Of a stretch of 64,000 nucleotides of DNA, positions 35,791 to 45,185 are shown piece by piece. Below the pieces are notes generated by a model. It was not told where the DNA came from. It made no database searches and worked only from the letters and a program-made list of their open reading frames with translations. The DNA comes from Bacteroidota bacterium (GTDB taxonomy: Bacteria > Bacteroidota > Bacteroidia > Flavobacteriales_D > Sanyastnellaceae). Position 1 is the stretch's first letter. Every line of letters starts with the position of its first letter. The position numbers and the translations under genes were made by a program. The DNA is taken from the NCBI GenBank assembly GCA_027619225.1, contig JAQCFW010000008.1, positions 1 to 64,000 on the forward strand. Direction: 5' to 3'.

Positions 35791-36326
35791 GATTCGAAGT
35801 TAAAGAAACTAAACACAACATGCCCAAACTTTCTGCTTTCCACAAACCCCTCTTCTTCAGAGAAAACCATTCTCTCTCCATGCTCGAGCACGAAAATGCC
35901 ATCTTTATTTACTATTCCTGACTTATTTACCAAACCTGGTATTTTCTCTAAATCCTTCATTTCAAAGGGAGGGTCAGCAAAAACAAAGTCAAAAGACGAT
36001 GATGCCTTTTGAATAAATGAAAAGCAATCTCCAGTCACAACGACAGCACTCTCATATCCCAACGACTTAAAGTGTTCTTTTATCTGCTTGCATGATTTAT
36101 TCTGCTTTTCTACTGAAGTGATTGATCTAGCTCCCCTGCTCGCACATCCTATACCAACCATGCCCGTTCCAGCAAATAAATCTAATACATCAGCCCCCTC
36201 TAAATCCAATCTCGTTCGAAGTAAATTGAACAACCCTTCCCTTCCGAAATCTGTTGTAGGCCTACCCATGAATCCACTGATAGGCTGCAATTGCCTACCT
36301 CTCCATGCCCCACCTGTTATCCTCAT
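35787..36326 (-). CDS. rsmD: 16S rRNA (guanine-966-N2) methyltransferase
   Basis: A 179-residue SAM-dependent methyltransferase. It begins MRITGGAWRGRQLQ (the RsmD start), has the SAM site LDLFAGTGMVGI (motif I), and DPPFEM in place of the NPPY catalytic motif (motif IV). It overlaps coaD by 4 bp and its start overlaps the DUF3822 gene by 4 bp. Confidence 0.93.
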   Translation of the reverse strand: MRITGGAWRGRQLQPISGFMGRPTTDFGREGLFNLLRTRLDLEGADVLDLFAGTGMVGIGCASRGARSITSVEKQNKSCKQIKEHFKSLGYESAVVVTGDCFSFIQKASSSFDFVFADPPFEMKDLEKIPGLVNKSGIVNKDGIFVLEHGERMVFSEEEGFVESRKFGHVVFSFFNFES

Positions 36327-37129
36327 AAAGCCAATGACTTAAGACCTTCAAAATCTGTATCACCCAACAAGTGTATGTCTTTAAAAAACCTCGACAAGGA
36401 AGATTTTAAATCCACTGCTCCTTCCCCCGAAATTCTAATGATTAAATCTTCAGGCCCCTTCCCGTCCCTGTGCATCACATTCACGATGTCGTATAGCATT
36501 CCCTCTACATTTCCTTCTTCTGAGTATCCAGACCAAACTGCTTTGCCTTCGCTTGCCGCCACAAAATCTGCTCCCCTCTTACCCACATCTACACGGATTA
36601 CCCACTTACTTGAATTCTGTCTGGAATCTGCTACGGCCAGCTTCATATTCGCAGCTCTATTCACAATTCCCCTCGCTTGTGGAAAAGAATTGATGACTGC
36701 AAACTCCCAATTTTCATCCGTTTTTTCAATAAAGACAGGCTCGCCTTCTACAGACTCTAAATGCTGCTTTCGCAACAATGATTTATTATCTGATGACATT
36801 GACTCTAAAGCAACAGCGTTGTGAAAATTAAACCACATTGAAGCTGATTCATCACTACTTTCTAAGACGATCGCCGGCAGCATCGTAACAGGAGAAAACC
36901 TGCGTGAATAAAGTACTGTTTCTAAAGCTTCTGATCTACTTTTCAAAGCCCTAATGACCTCAGGGAGCATAGAGGGTTGATTCACCTCTCGTGCGCCAAA
37001 AGAATAATTTACCAAATTATCTATTTTTGACATCCAAGCCCATTGAACTTCGAACCCGTCCCACCGAAGCAACAAACCGAAGGGTTCAACTTTCGTCTCT
37101 AGGACTTTATCTGTTTCGCCAGTTTCCAT
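36323..37129 (-). CDS. DUF3822 family protein
   Basis: A 268-residue protein found in Bacteroidetes only, with an Hsp70/actin-like ATPase fold in other members. It has the strand-helix pattern of that fold (WVIRVDVGKRGADFVAASEGKAVWSG, IIRISGEGAV), but no clear nucleotide-binding loop can be claimed. Its 3' end overlaps rsmD by 4 bp and its 5' part overlaps the next gene by 23 bp. The coupling to rsmD-coaD is conserved from memory; function unknown. Confidence 0.78.
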   Translation of the reverse strand: METGETDKVLETKVEPFGLLLRWDGFEVQWAWMSKIDNLVNYSFGAREVNQPSMLPEVIRALKSRSEALETVLYSRRFSPVTMLPAIVLESSDESASMWFNFHNAVALESMSSDNKSLLRKQHLESVEGEPVFIEKTDENWEFAVINSFPQARGIVNRAANMKLAVADSRQNSSKWVIRVDVGKRGADFVAASEGKAVWSGYSEEGNVEGMLYDIVNVMHRDGKGPEDLIIRISGEGAVDLKSSLSRFFKDIHLLGDTDFEGLKSLAL

Positions 37130-37991
37130 CTGTGTGAGCTTCGGAAGTTGACCCGAAACTTAGCGTATCTTTCTTTACTTTAACTCTACCGAAAGGTGTC
37201 GGATCTTGTACCAATAAAGTTGGCTGCCAAAGACCTCCTACCTCTACGATTCCCGTTTTCATAATAAAACGCTCGCCTGTTAAAGGGTTAAAAGGCATTT
37301 CATTCATTTTAAAATGAGGAAGCTTTGAAGAAGTCCTTATTTCCGGAGTAAAATTCTCTGCAAAAAAACTTGTGTAAATGGTATCTCTGATTTTAAAAGG
37401 ACTGTTGTCCTCTTCAATGTCAGATAAAAGCTGCGCGTGTGAAACGCCTATAATGTCAGAAATACTATCTAAGTCAACACGCTTAATTACATACCCATTC
37501 TTAAAGCTTTTTCTTTCAGGAAGAGTGTCGTGGAAAGACCCCATGTTATAGGTAACGGGTACAACAACTGCATTAATGAAAGATTGAAGGCTCTCAAAAT
37601 CCATTGCATAAGTTCCGTATACCGATTTATGAGCAAGTTGACTTTCACGAATATCTTTTAGACGTTGAATTGTTTGGGCTTGAACCTTCACCTTCGTTTC
37701 TTGAAATACGATCTCATCATTTACTGACATCACAACAGAGTATGATAAGCATAAAGATCCTACAACGCCAAAAATTAGCAACCACTTATAAGCTTTCGTA
37801 TCGATTTTATCGAGCACAGATGGCAGAGCGATGACCCCAACGAAAATCAGAGCTAATCCAGCAAAAAGCATTCCCAAAGGCTGACTTTCAAGAGCATCGC
37901 CTAGTAAATATTTCACCACTGAAACCAAACCTGAGAGTAGTAAAAAAGCAGAAATTACGTACTTACCGTAGTCTATATTATTCTTATTCAT
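37107..37991 (-). CDS. Conserved membrane protein next to DUF3822
   Basis: A 294-residue protein with three membrane helices in the first ~95 residues and an extracytoplasmic domain with the recurring motif QRLKDIRESQLAHKSVYGTY (about 128-147), which I have seen in Bacteroidetes proteins of unknown function next to DUF3822. The motif recalls pseudopilin-like N-terminal helices, without a clear prepilin peptidase site. Start ATG 37991; the longer frame from 38036 lacks homology. It overlaps the DUF3822 gene by 23 bp. Confidence 0.7.
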   Translation of the reverse strand: MNKNNIDYGKYVISAFLLLSGLVSVVKYLLGDALESQPLGMLFAGLALIFVGVIALPSVLDKIDTKAYKWLLIFGVVGSLCLSYSVVMSVNDEIVFQETKVKVQAQTIQRLKDIRESQLAHKSVYGTYAMDFESLQSFINAVVVPVTYNMGSFHDTLPERKSFKNGYVIKRVDLDSISDIIGVSHAQLLSDIEEDNSPFKIRDTIYTSFFAENFTPEIRTSSKLPHFKMNEMPFNPLTGERFIMKTGIVEVGGLWQPTLLVQDPTPFGRVKVKKDTLSFGSTSEAHTDGNWRNR

Positions 37992-38011
37992 AAAAATTAT
38001 ATTTCGAGCAA

Positions 38012-38019
38012 CGAAACTA
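38012..38019 (-). promoter_or_regulatory. Possible -7 box of the membrane-protein/DUF3822 operon
   Basis: TAGTTTCG on the minus strand, one base from TAnnTTTG, ends 20 nt before the ATG at 37991, the same distance as at lptD. Confidence 0.4.
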
Positions 38020-38055
38020 CAACATACTTTGCGCAATACATAAGCATAGCGCTTG

Positions 38056-38063
38056 TAACTTCG
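38056..38063 (+). promoter_or_regulatory. Possible -7 box of the RecD-like helicase gene
   Basis: TAACTTCG on the plus strand, one base from TAnnTTTG, 7 nt before the ATG at 38071. A very short leader is predicted. Confidence 0.35.
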
Positions 38064-38070
38064 CCTGTGA

Positions 38071-39507
38071 ATGATAAGTCACACATCAAAAGAGCTTGCC
38101 TCAAGACTTCGATCTCAATTCCCACACACTCCAACTCAGGGGCAGGAGCGACTTGTCCATGTATTTTCTAAATTCTCGATTTCTGAAAAGCCCCGATGTA
38201 CTTTAATTATTAAAGGATATGCCGGAACGGGTAAAACCACGTCTATTGGAGCTATCGTTAGGACGTTAAGGGAGATTCGTGTTTCCACTGTACTTCTCGC
38301 TCCCACAGGGCGTGCAGCTAAAGTAATGGCTTCCTATAGCGGGATTAACGCGTCAACAATTCACAGGAAGATTTATGTTGGAGCAAAGCGATCTGACGGC
38401 TCAGACGTCTATAAAATAGCGCCCAATCTATTTAAGAAAACCACTTTTATTGTCGATGAGGCATCTATGATAGGTGAGTCTAGCGGTCTTGTGACTAACC
38501 TTTTAGACGATTTACTCGAGTATGTATTCTCTGGAGTTGATTGCAGGCTCGTCCTTGTTGGTGATGACGCTCAATTGCCTCCTGTTGGCTGTTCTTCCAG
38601 CCCCGCTCTTCAGGAATCGCGTCTAGCATCTATGCACAGCTTAACAATCGCCACTGTTGAACTTACTGAGGTCGTGAGGCAAGAGTTAGACAGCAGCATA
38701 CTTGCCAATGCTCATGCACTTAGGTTAGATATTGAAAATGCAGATTCAGAAGGGAAAACCAACTTCCCTAAAATCGATCTTAGCATAGGTCCAGACGTGG
38801 TCAGGCTTCCCGGTCTCGAACTGCAGGATACTTTAGAAACTCTGCACGGGCGTTACGGGGAGGAGGGTGTGATTGTGGTGACTCGGTCTAACAAAAGGGC
38901 GGTTCTTTTTAATGGCCAAATCCGTACTCGTGTTTTGTGGTTAGAGGACGACATCAATGCTGGAGACCGGTTAATGGTGGTGAAGAATGATTATTTTTGG
39001 CTGAAAGACCACAAAGAATTGCCCATAGATTTAATTGCAAACGGTGATATGCTTGAAGTCTCCCGAATCGGATCACGCTTCACGAGATACGGACACGAAT
39101 TTGCAGAAGTCGATGTGGTTTTATCCGACTTCCCTGACTACCCATCCTTCTCAGTCACCATATTACTGAGTATCTTACACGATCCTCGACCGTCGCTTCC
39201 TCAATCTGAATCCAAAGCGCTATATCACGCCATAGCTAAAGATTACGCCGACCTTCGCACAAAATCAGCGATACACAAAGCTGTAATTGCAGACCCGTGC
39301 TATCGGGCTTTACAAGTCAAGTTTGCATACAGTCTGACCTGTCACAAAGCCCAAGGAGGTCAATGGCCAGCGGTCATTTTAGACCAAGGGTATCTGACGG
39401 AGGAGATGTTAGATAAGGAGTGGCTTAGGTGGCTATACACTGCTTTTACAAGGGCAGAAAAAGAACTCTACCTCCTGAATTTTGACGATCAGTTTTTTAC
39501 TGCTTAA
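38071..39507 (+). CDS. RecD/Dda-like superfamily 1 DNA helicase
   Basis: A 478-residue SF1B-type helicase. Walker A is GYAGTGKTTSIG (about 49-60), the TFIVDEASMIG (Walker B) and LVGDDAQLPPVG (motif III) follow, and the UvrD_C_2-type end has YSLTCHKAQGGQWPAVILDQ. It lacks the nuclease of RecBCD. Role in repair or replication restart is inferred. Its stop and the stop of the convergent cyanophycinase gene overlap by 4 bp in a shared TTAA. Confidence 0.88.
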   Translation: MISHTSKELASRLRSQFPHTPTQGQERLVHVFSKFSISEKPRCTLIIKGYAGTGKTTSIGAIVRTLREIRVSTVLLAPTGRAAKVMASYSGINASTIHRKIYVGAKRSDGSDVYKIAPNLFKKTTFIVDEASMIGESSGLVTNLLDDLLEYVFSGVDCRLVLVGDDAQLPPVGCSSSPALQESRLASMHSLTIATVELTEVVRQELDSSILANAHALRLDIENADSEGKTNFPKIDLSIGPDVVRLPGLELQDTLETLHGRYGEEGVIVVTRSNKRAVLFNGQIRTRVLWLEDDINAGDRLMVVKNDYFWLKDHKELPIDLIANGDMLEVSRIGSRFTRYGHEFAEVDVVLSDFPDYPSFSVTILLSILHDPRPSLPQSESKALYHAIAKDYADLRTKSAIHKAVIADPCYRALQVKFAYSLTCHKAQGGQWPAVILDQGYLTEEMLDKEWLRWLYTAFTRAEKELYLLNFDDQFFTA

Positions 39508-40811
39508 TCACAAAAAACCACAGACTGCAACTCCTTGTTTTCCGAACTCACGATAAAGCAGCCAGCGGAGTTCAATCCTCTAACAAGGTGTTCACCAGCA
39601 CTCATTTCACCCAAATTCTGAACAATCCTCCCGGACATATCTAAAATTGTGATTGACGTAGAAATGGGCAACCGAATCGAGATGTAACCACCCGAAGAGT
39701 TTTTTATTTCGATAAACTCCAATTCTACTTCAGACAAATCAATCACGGAGTTAACTGAACTCGAAGAACATACAGGCTCCTCAAGCATATCTGACATAAT
39801 GAGCTCACCATCCTCCACCCACCAATTCTCCCACTCACCTCCTATTCCAGTAGACCAATCATTTAAATCTAGCCCTCTGTTACCCTGCTCAGTCGCATCA
39901 ACAACATAAACATTGAGAGCTCCACCTTCAAATCCCCAATCTAATGGAGTGCCCGGCTGGCAAAAGGGTGCAGGTACATCGAGACATGCAGGTCGCAAAA
40001 AATAGACCTGTTCCGGGTATTGCGGATACTCGCCGTAACAATGTGCAAAGCCATCTTCACCAATACACACAGCAGTATATTCATTACAACCTATTCCCAA
40101 TGCTGCGATGTTATGGTCTGTCACTAATCTTGACAAAAAAGCCACATGACGTCCCTTTCTATCAGGGTCATCATAATGAGAATCTGTAATGACTGTGTTC
40201 ATAAAAGGCAATCTTAAAAAATCTCCATAACGTACATCCATATCCTCGTTATATGGATCACTCAAAGCAGAACCAGAGTAAACAGTCCCATTAGAGGCAG
40301 CGAAATAACCAAAACCTAGAACTGCAAGTCCAGCCGAAATACCACCTATGGCACCACCTCTCCCGTTTACTAATGCGTGAAGAGCGTCTTCAATAGGCGT
40401 GTCTTTCCAAAACTGAACGTAGTCGTGTTGATCTCCCCCTGCTAACCAGACTGCCTCAGCTTCGGCAATCCTCTCTAAGATGTATGGCTCAGTCGCGGAG
40501 TTGGGATTGTTGCAACGGATTGTCTCTACTCTATTCACATCTACCCCCAAATCTGAGTATAAATAATCGTTATAAGCATCTGATCCACTCACTCTTAAAA
40601 CCAGTATATCCCCTCCTGCAGCTCTTTCTAAAAACCAAACCATAGCTTCGGGCATCTCTCCCGCTCCTCCCATAAGCACGAGCCCCATCTCATGATCTAC
40701 ATCTACTGAGGATGTATTACCAATGCTCCACGAAGTGTAGTTCTGGGCATTAGAAACACATGGTGAAAGACAAAATAAAACAATACTAACTGAAGAGATA
40801 AATTGATCCAA
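39504..40811 (-). CDS. Secreted cyanophycinase-like S51 peptidase with T9SS-type C-terminal domain
   Basis: A 435-residue protein with a TTG start and a signal peptide (SSVSIVLFCLSPCVSNA). The peptidase S51 core has VLMGGAGE near the start, IAEAEAVWLAGGDQHDYVQFW and the catalytic serine in IGGISAGLAVLG (about residue 160). The last ~75 residues look like a T9SS sorting domain (SITILDMSGRIVQNLGEMSAGEHLVRGL). The substrate may be a peptide or cyanophycin outside the cell. The 58-residue PspC gene precedes it by 17 nt, so they may be co-transcribed. Confidence 0.82.
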   Translation of the reverse strand: MDQFISSVSIVLFCLSPCVSNAQNYTSWSIGNTSSVDVDHEMGLVLMGGAGEMPEAMVWFLERAAGGDILVLRVSGSDAYNDYLYSDLGVDVNRVETIRCNNPNSATEPYILERIAEAEAVWLAGGDQHDYVQFWKDTPIEDALHALVNGRGGAIGGISAGLAVLGFGYFAASNGTVYSGSALSDPYNEDMDVRYGDFLRLPFMNTVITDSHYDDPDRKGRHVAFLSRLVTDHNIAALGIGCNEYTAVCIGEDGFAHCYGEYPQYPEQVYFLRPACLDVPAPFCQPGTPLDWGFEGGALNVYVVDATEQGNRGLDLNDWSTGIGGEWENWWVEDGELIMSDMLEEPVCSSSSVNSVIDLSEVELEFIEIKNSSGGYISIRLPISTSITILDMSGRIVQNLGEMSAGEHLVRGLNSAGCFIVSSENKELQSVVFCD

Positions 40812-40828
40812 TTTGGTATAATTAAATG

Positions 40829-41005
40829 TTATTCTTTAGGTAAAAGAATCCAAAGAGAAATGTAAACAGCAATACCAAAACCTGCAAAAGCTAAAAAAAC
40901 AAATGCAAATCTAACATTCCGAACTGGCAGGTCATAGTATTCAGCCAATCCAGCACAAACCCCAGCTACTTCTTTGCCGTATTTCTTTCTACTTAGTTTA
41001 TGCAT
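40829..41005 (-). CDS. PspC domain mini-protein (58 residues)
   Basis: A 58-residue protein, below common gene-size cutoffs. It begins MHKLSRKKYGKEVAGVCAGL, with the PspC-family stretch KKYGKEVAGVCAGLAEYY (about 7-24), VRNVRFAFVFLAFAGFGI as the single membrane helix, and LWILLPKE at the end. PspC-domain proteins sense or respond to membrane stress in the phage-shock system. Start at ATG 41005 and stop at 40829 give 59 codons with stop. 17 nt separate it from the cyanophycinase gene. No pspA is in the window. Confidence 0.82.
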   Translation of the reverse strand: MHKLSRKKYGKEVAGVCAGLAEYYDLPVRNVRFAFVFLAFAGFGIAVYISLWILLPKE

Positions 41006-41075
41006 GTTAATCCTTAAGTTCTAATTAAGGATAAATATAAGGATAAAAATCAAAGAATATTTGAAAAGAAAGTTG

Positions 41076-41083
41076 TACTTTTG
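41076..41083 (+). promoter_or_regulatory. -7 box of ndk
   Basis: TACTTTTG, an exact TAnnTTTG match, 22 nt before the ndk ATG. Confidence 0.5.
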
Positions 41084-41105
41084 AACCCCATTAAAAAACA
41101 CTCTT

Positions 41106-41525
41106 ATGGCGACAAATCGCACATTTACAATGCTCAAGCCGGACGCTACCGGAGCTGGCAACACAGGAAAAATCATTGACCGCATGATTGAGGCAGGCTT
41201 CTCAATTAGGGCAATGAAATGGACACAGCTTTCTAAAGCTCACGCAGAGGCTTTTTACGCAGTTCACTCTGAAAAACCTTTCTATGGAGAGCTCGTTGAG
41301 TACATGACATCTGGTCCTATCGTTGCTATGATCTTAGAAAAGGATGATGCAGTTGCATCTTTCCGCGAGTTAATCGGAGCGACTAATCCTGCTGAAGCAG
41401 CACCTGGAACGATCAGAGCTGACTTTGCCGAGAGCATTTCTGCCAATGCTGTTCACGGATCTGATTCTGATGAAAACGCTCAAATCGAGGGCCGTTTCTA
41501 CTTCAGCGAATGCGATGAAGCATAA
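41106..41525 (+). CDS. ndk: Nucleoside diphosphate kinase
   Basis: A 139-residue enzyme that equilibrates nucleoside di- and triphosphates through a phosphohistidine. It begins [10 protein letters not shown] and ends with the active-site [15 protein letters not shown] containing the catalytic His. Length is normal. icd follows 12 nt later. Confidence 0.97.
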   Translation: MATNRTFTMLKPDATGAGNTGKIIDRMIEAGFSIRAMKWTQLSKAHAEAFYAVHSEKPFYGELVEYMTSGPIVAMILEKDDAVASFRELIGATNPAEAAPGTIRADFAESISANAVHGSDSDENAQIEGRFYFSECDEA

Positions 41526-41537
41526 ATACTGACATGC

Positions 41538-42770
41538 ATGAAAAAGATTAAAGTAAACAATCCAGTTGTAGAGATCGATGGCGATGAGATGACGCGCATT
41601 ATTTGGCAGTTCATCAAGGATAAACTGATTCTACCTTACCTAGATATAGAGCTACTCTACTATGACCTAGGAATTGAGAAGCGTGATGAGACGAATGACC
41701 AAATCACCATCGATGCTGCCGATGCAATTAACAAGTATCACGTGGGCATTAAGTGTGCAACTATAACTCCTGATGAAGATAGAGTTGAAGAATTTGGGCT
41801 GAAGAAAATGTGGCGCTCTCCCAATGGAACACTGAGAAACATCATCGGAGGTACCGTTTTCCGTGAGCCTATCATTATGAAGAACGTTCCGAGACTTGTC
41901 CCGGGTTGGACGGAGCCGATTTGCATCGGACGCCACGCATTCGGAGATCAGTACAAGGCTACTGACACTGTGATTAAAGAAAAGGGTACACTAAAGATGT
42001 CTTTCATTCCTGAAGATGGAGGTGTAACACAAGAATGGACTGTGTACAAATTCGAAGGTGCTGGAGGAGTTGCAATGAGTATGTACAATACGGACGAAAG
42101 CATTTATGGTTTCGCTCATTCTTGTATGAATCAAGCTCTTACAAAGAAGTGGCCACTTTACCTCTCAACGAAGAATACAATTTTAAAAGCTTACGACGGA
42201 CGCTTCAAAGACATCTTCCAAGAGGTCTTCGATGCCGATTACTCTCAAAAGTTTGCTGATGCAGGAATCACCTATGAGCATCGCCTTATTGACGATATGG
42301 TAGCAGCTGCGATGAAGTGGAGCGGTGGATTTATTTGGGCTTGTAAGAACTACGACGGAGATGTTCAGTCTGACACTGTCGCTCAAGGCTTCGGATCACT
42401 TGGTCTTATGACATCTGTACTTGTTACTCCTGATGGCGGGACGATGGAAGCTGAGGCTGCCCACGGAACCGTGACTCGACACTACAGAGAGCACCAGAAG
42501 GGAAATAAAACATCGACAAATCCCATCGCTTCGATATTTGCTTGGACACGTGGCTTAAACTTCCGTGGAAAGCTTGATGGGAATGAGGATCTCCGAAACT
42601 TCGCAGATAGTCTAGAGCAGGTTTGTATCGATGTTGTTGAAAGTGGGCGCATGACGAAGGACCTTGCACTTCTCATCCATAAAAATGATATGACTTCAGA
42701 GCACTGGTTAACTACAGAAGAATTCCTTGAAGCCATTGACTCTGACCTTAAGGTTCGGATGGGCGCTTAA
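41538..42770 (+). CDS. icd: NADP-dependent isocitrate dehydrogenase
   Basis: A 410-residue isocitrate dehydrogenase of the eukaryotic-like homodimeric subfamily, which makes 2-oxoglutarate in the TCA cycle. It has [19 protein letters not shown] at the N terminus, [20 protein letters not shown] (isocitrate-binding Arg and Asn), and [15 protein letters not shown] with [14 protein letters not shown] near the C terminus. Length is usual for the type. With acnA 6 kb away on the other strand it gives two consecutive TCA steps. It follows ndk by 12 nt. Confidence 0.96.
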   Translation: MKKIKVNNPVVEIDGDEMTRIIWQFIKDKLILPYLDIELLYYDLGIEKRDETNDQITIDAADAINKYHVGIKCATITPDEDRVEEFGLKKMWRSPNGTLRNIIGGTVFREPIIMKNVPRLVPGWTEPICIGRHAFGDQYKATDTVIKEKGTLKMSFIPEDGGVTQEWTVYKFEGAGGVAMSMYNTDESIYGFAHSCMNQALTKKWPLYLSTKNTILKAYDGRFKDIFQEVFDADYSQKFADAGITYEHRLIDDMVAAAMKWSGGFIWACKNYDGDVQSDTVAQGFGSLGLMTSVLVTPDGGTMEAEAAHGTVTRHYREHQKGNKTSTNPIASIFAWTRGLNFRGKLDGNEDLRNFADSLEQVCIDVVESGRMTKDLALLIHKNDMTSEHWLTTEEFLEAIDSDLKVRMGA

Positions 42771-42800
42771 TCCAAGTTTCAACCCAATTGATCTTTTAGA

Positions 42801-42808
42801 TATCTTTA
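42801..42808 (+). promoter_or_regulatory. Possible -7 box of rocD, leaderless spacing
   Basis: TATCTTTA, one base from TAnnTTTG, followed by cccg and the ATG: the same 4-nt spacing as at six other genes. The icd-rocD gap is 42 bp, so rocD may have its own start. Confidence 0.4.
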
Positions 42809-42812
42809 CCCG

Positions 42813-44105
42813 ATGGAAATGAATGAAAATATTGTGAATAGACCTTCTAATTCAGAAGAGGCTATGGCTCTAGAAAATCGTCACGGAGCACACAACTATC
42901 ATCCACTACCTGTCGTACTGGACAGAGGAGAAGGCGTGGTTGTTTGGGATATTGATGGGAAAGAATACTACGATTTTCTCAGCGCATATAGCGCAGTAAA
43001 CCAAGGGCATTGTCACCCAGCTATTGTAAAAGCAATGGTCGATCAGGCGAACAAACTCACTCTGACTTCACGTGCGTTCTACTCTTCGAACCTCGGTAAT
43101 TACGAGAAGTTTATCACAGAATATTTCGGGTACGACAAGGTTCTACCTATGAATACCGGAGCTGAAGCCGTTGAAACTGCCATCAAAATTGCCCGTAAAT
43201 GGGCCTATGATGTTAAAGGAGTTCCAGCTAACCAGGCTCGCATCTTAACGTGTGGTGAGAATTTCCATGGCCGCACAACTACCATCGTTTCATTTTCTAC
43301 GGATGAGGATGCGACAGGTGGTTTTGGACCCTATACTCCGGGATTTGACGTTATTGAGTACAACAACCTAGACGTATTACGCGAAGCTGTAAAAGACCCT
43401 AACGTAGCCGGTTTCTTAGTCGAGCCTATCCAAGGTGAGGCAGGGGTAAATGTCCCTTCTGAAAACTACATTCGTGAGGCTCACGCCATTTGTAAGGAAG
43501 CGAACGTTCTCTTTATGGCTGATGAAGTCCAAACAGGAATCGCCCGCACTGGGGCTCTACTTGCTACTTGCGGAAATTGCACTTGCTCTGGATCTTGCGA
43601 ACGTCAAGACACGTTCGTGAAAGCCGACCTTCTCATTCTCGGAAAAGCTTTAAGCGGAGGCGCTTATCCCGTTTCTGCTGTCCTTGCAGACGAAGACATT
43701 ATGTCTGTAATACACCCAGGACAGCACGGATCTACTTTCGGAGGAAACCCCGTAGCCGCAGAAGTAGCTATCGCAGCCCTATCTGTCGTACGCGACGAAG
43801 ACTTGGCTTTGAATGCACGTACACTTGGACATCAGTTCCGTGCTGGAATCGAATCAATAGCTCAGGAATGTTCGCTCATCAAACTCGTTCGTGGACGTGG
43901 ATTGCTGAACGCTGTAATCATCAACGACACCCCGGAATCCACCACAGCGTGGGATCTATGTGTCGCCATGAAAGACAACGGGCTTCTCGCAAAACCTACC
44001 CACGGAAACATCATCCGTTTTGCTCCTCCCTTGGTAATTACTGAAGAGCAGTTAGATGAATGCCTTGCCATCATCCGCAAGACGTTTCTGGAGTTCGAGA
44101 AATAG
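42813..44105 (+). CDS. rocD: Ornithine aminotransferase
   Basis: A 430-residue PLP aminotransferase that moves the delta-amino group of ornithine to 2-oxoglutarate. Family motifs: HNYHPLPVVLDRGEGV, SAYSAVNQGHCHPAIV, MNTGAEAVETAIKIARKW and the PLP lysine in LLILGKALSGG. A short cysteine-rich insertion (CGNCTCSGSCERQ, nt ~43568-43606) precedes the PLP-lysine strand; it contains four Cys and could bind metal. From memory, Bacteroidetes enzymes often have this insertion. Confidence 0.93.
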   Translation: MEMNENIVNRPSNSEEAMALENRHGAHNYHPLPVVLDRGEGVVVWDIDGKEYYDFLSAYSAVNQGHCHPAIVKAMVDQANKLTLTSRAFYSSNLGNYEKFITEYFGYDKVLPMNTGAEAVETAIKIARKWAYDVKGVPANQARILTCGENFHGRTTTIVSFSTDEDATGGFGPYTPGFDVIEYNNLDVLREAVKDPNVAGFLVEPIQGEAGVNVPSENYIREAHAICKEANVLFMADEVQTGIARTGALLATCGNCTCSGSCERQDTFVKADLLILGKALSGGAYPVSAVLADEDIMSVIHPGQHGSTFGGNPVAAEVAIAALSVVRDEDLALNARTLGHQFRAGIESIAQECSLIKLVRGRGLLNAVIINDTPESTTAWDLCVAMKDNGLLAKPTHGNIIRFAPPLVITEEQLDECLAIIRKTFLEFEK

Positions 44106-44163
44106 TATTCTCTCTCTTAATTTGTTTCTGAAATCTTAAACCAACTAAATTGAGTTTGTTAGT

Positions 44164-45156
44164 TCAGTCAATAAACCCCTGCTCGCGCATCCAATCGTCG
44201 TTGTATATTTTCGCTACATAGCGGGAACCGTGATCGTGGAAGAGGACGACGGGGAGGTCCCCAGGTTTAAGTTCGGATTTGAGTTGACGAAGACCTTCTA
44301 GGGCAGAACCGCTAGAGTAACCGAGGAAAAGACCTTCTTTAAGAGCGAGCTCTCGGGCGGCGAGGGCAGCATCCTTATCTGTCACCTTCTCAAACTTATC
44401 TATCATATCGAACTTAACATTTGCAGGAAGGATATCTTCACCGATTCCTTCTGTGAGGTAGCTGTAGATTTCTTTTTCGTCAAACTCTCCAGTTTCGAGA
44501 TACTTTTTAAAAACAGAACCATAAGAATCGACACCCCATATCTGAATATCTGGATTCTGTTCTTTAAGGTATTTTGCCACACCTGAGATGGTTCCTCCTG
44601 TTCCCACTCCTACGATGAAATGTGTGATACGACCTTCTGTTTGGGCCCAAATTTCAGGGCCTGTAGAAAGATAATGAGCTTTACCGTTGCTGAGGTTGTC
44701 GTATTGATTGCACCAGAAACTATTCTCGATTTCAGAATTCAACTTCTCCGCTACACTGTAGTAACTGTCAGGATGATCGGGAGCGACAGCCGTAGGACAA
44801 ACATGCACCGTACACCCCATTGCCCTTAATATATCTACCTTCTCCTTACTCTGTTTACTATTCGTTGTGCATATGAGGTTATAGCCTTTTATGATCGCTG
44901 CGAGCGCTAGTCCCATACCTGTGTTTCCCGAAGTACACTCGATGATGGTTCCTCCTGGCTTCAAGTCACCCGAAGCCTCAGCATCTTCAATCATTTGAAG
45001 TGCCATCCTGTCTTTCACACTGTGACCTGGATTAAAGTACTCCACCTTGGCATACACATCGCAAGGAAAATCTTCAACGATCTTATTTAGTTTAATAAGA
45101 GGCGTATTCCCAATTGTTCCTAAGATGTTTTCGTGTACGTTTTTTCCTTTATTCAT
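44164..45156 (-). CDS. Cysteine synthase/cystathionine beta-synthase-like PLP enzyme
   Basis: A 330-residue fold-type II PLP enzyme. The PLP lysine is in FNPGHSVKDRMA (about 43-54), the substrate loop in ECTSGNTGMGLA, and the phosphate-binding GVGTGGTISGVAKYL (about 187-201). It ends with LGYSSGSALEGL. O-acetylserine sulfhydrylase (CysK) and cystathionine beta-synthase cannot be separated from this alone: the GHSVKDR spelling is closer to CBS-like bacterial proteins. It has no C-terminal CBS domains. ATG 45156 is supported by an exact -7 box with 4-nt spacing. Confidence 0.9.
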   Translation of the reverse strand: MNKGKNVHENILGTIGNTPLIKLNKIVEDFPCDVYAKVEYFNPGHSVKDRMALQMIEDAEASGDLKPGGTIIECTSGNTGMGLALAAIIKGYNLICTTNSKQSKEKVDILRAMGCTVHVCPTAVAPDHPDSYYSVAEKLNSEIENSFWCNQYDNLSNGKAHYLSTGPEIWAQTEGRITHFIVGVGTGGTISGVAKYLKEQNPDIQIWGVDSYGSVFKKYLETGEFDEKEIYSYLTEGIGEDILPANVKFDMIDKFEKVTDKDAALAARELALKEGLFLGYSSGSALEGLRQLKSELKPGDLPVVLFHDHGSRYVAKIYNDDWMREQGFID

Positions 45157-45160
45157 TCTG

Positions 45161-45178
45161 CAAAAGTAAGTACCTTTC
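45161..45178. promoter_or_regulatory. Back-to-back -7 boxes between the PLP enzyme and the LolC/E gene
   Basis: TACTTTTG on the minus strand (45161-45168, exact) ends 4 nt before the PLP enzyme's ATG. TACCTTTC on the plus strand (45171-45178) ends 7 nt before ATG 45186. Only two bases separate the boxes and the whole divergent gap is 29 bp. Confidence 0.5.
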
Positions 45179-45185
45179 AGCCCCG

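Noticed and set aside
36291-36824. 177-codon plus-strand frame opposite the DUF3822 gene
   Set aside because: Ser/Pro-rich antisense shadow of a gene that has conserved neighbours and overlaps.
43568-44044. 158-codon plus-strand frame inside rocD
   Set aside because: Arg- and His-rich shadow of the aminotransferase frame with no homology or start signal.
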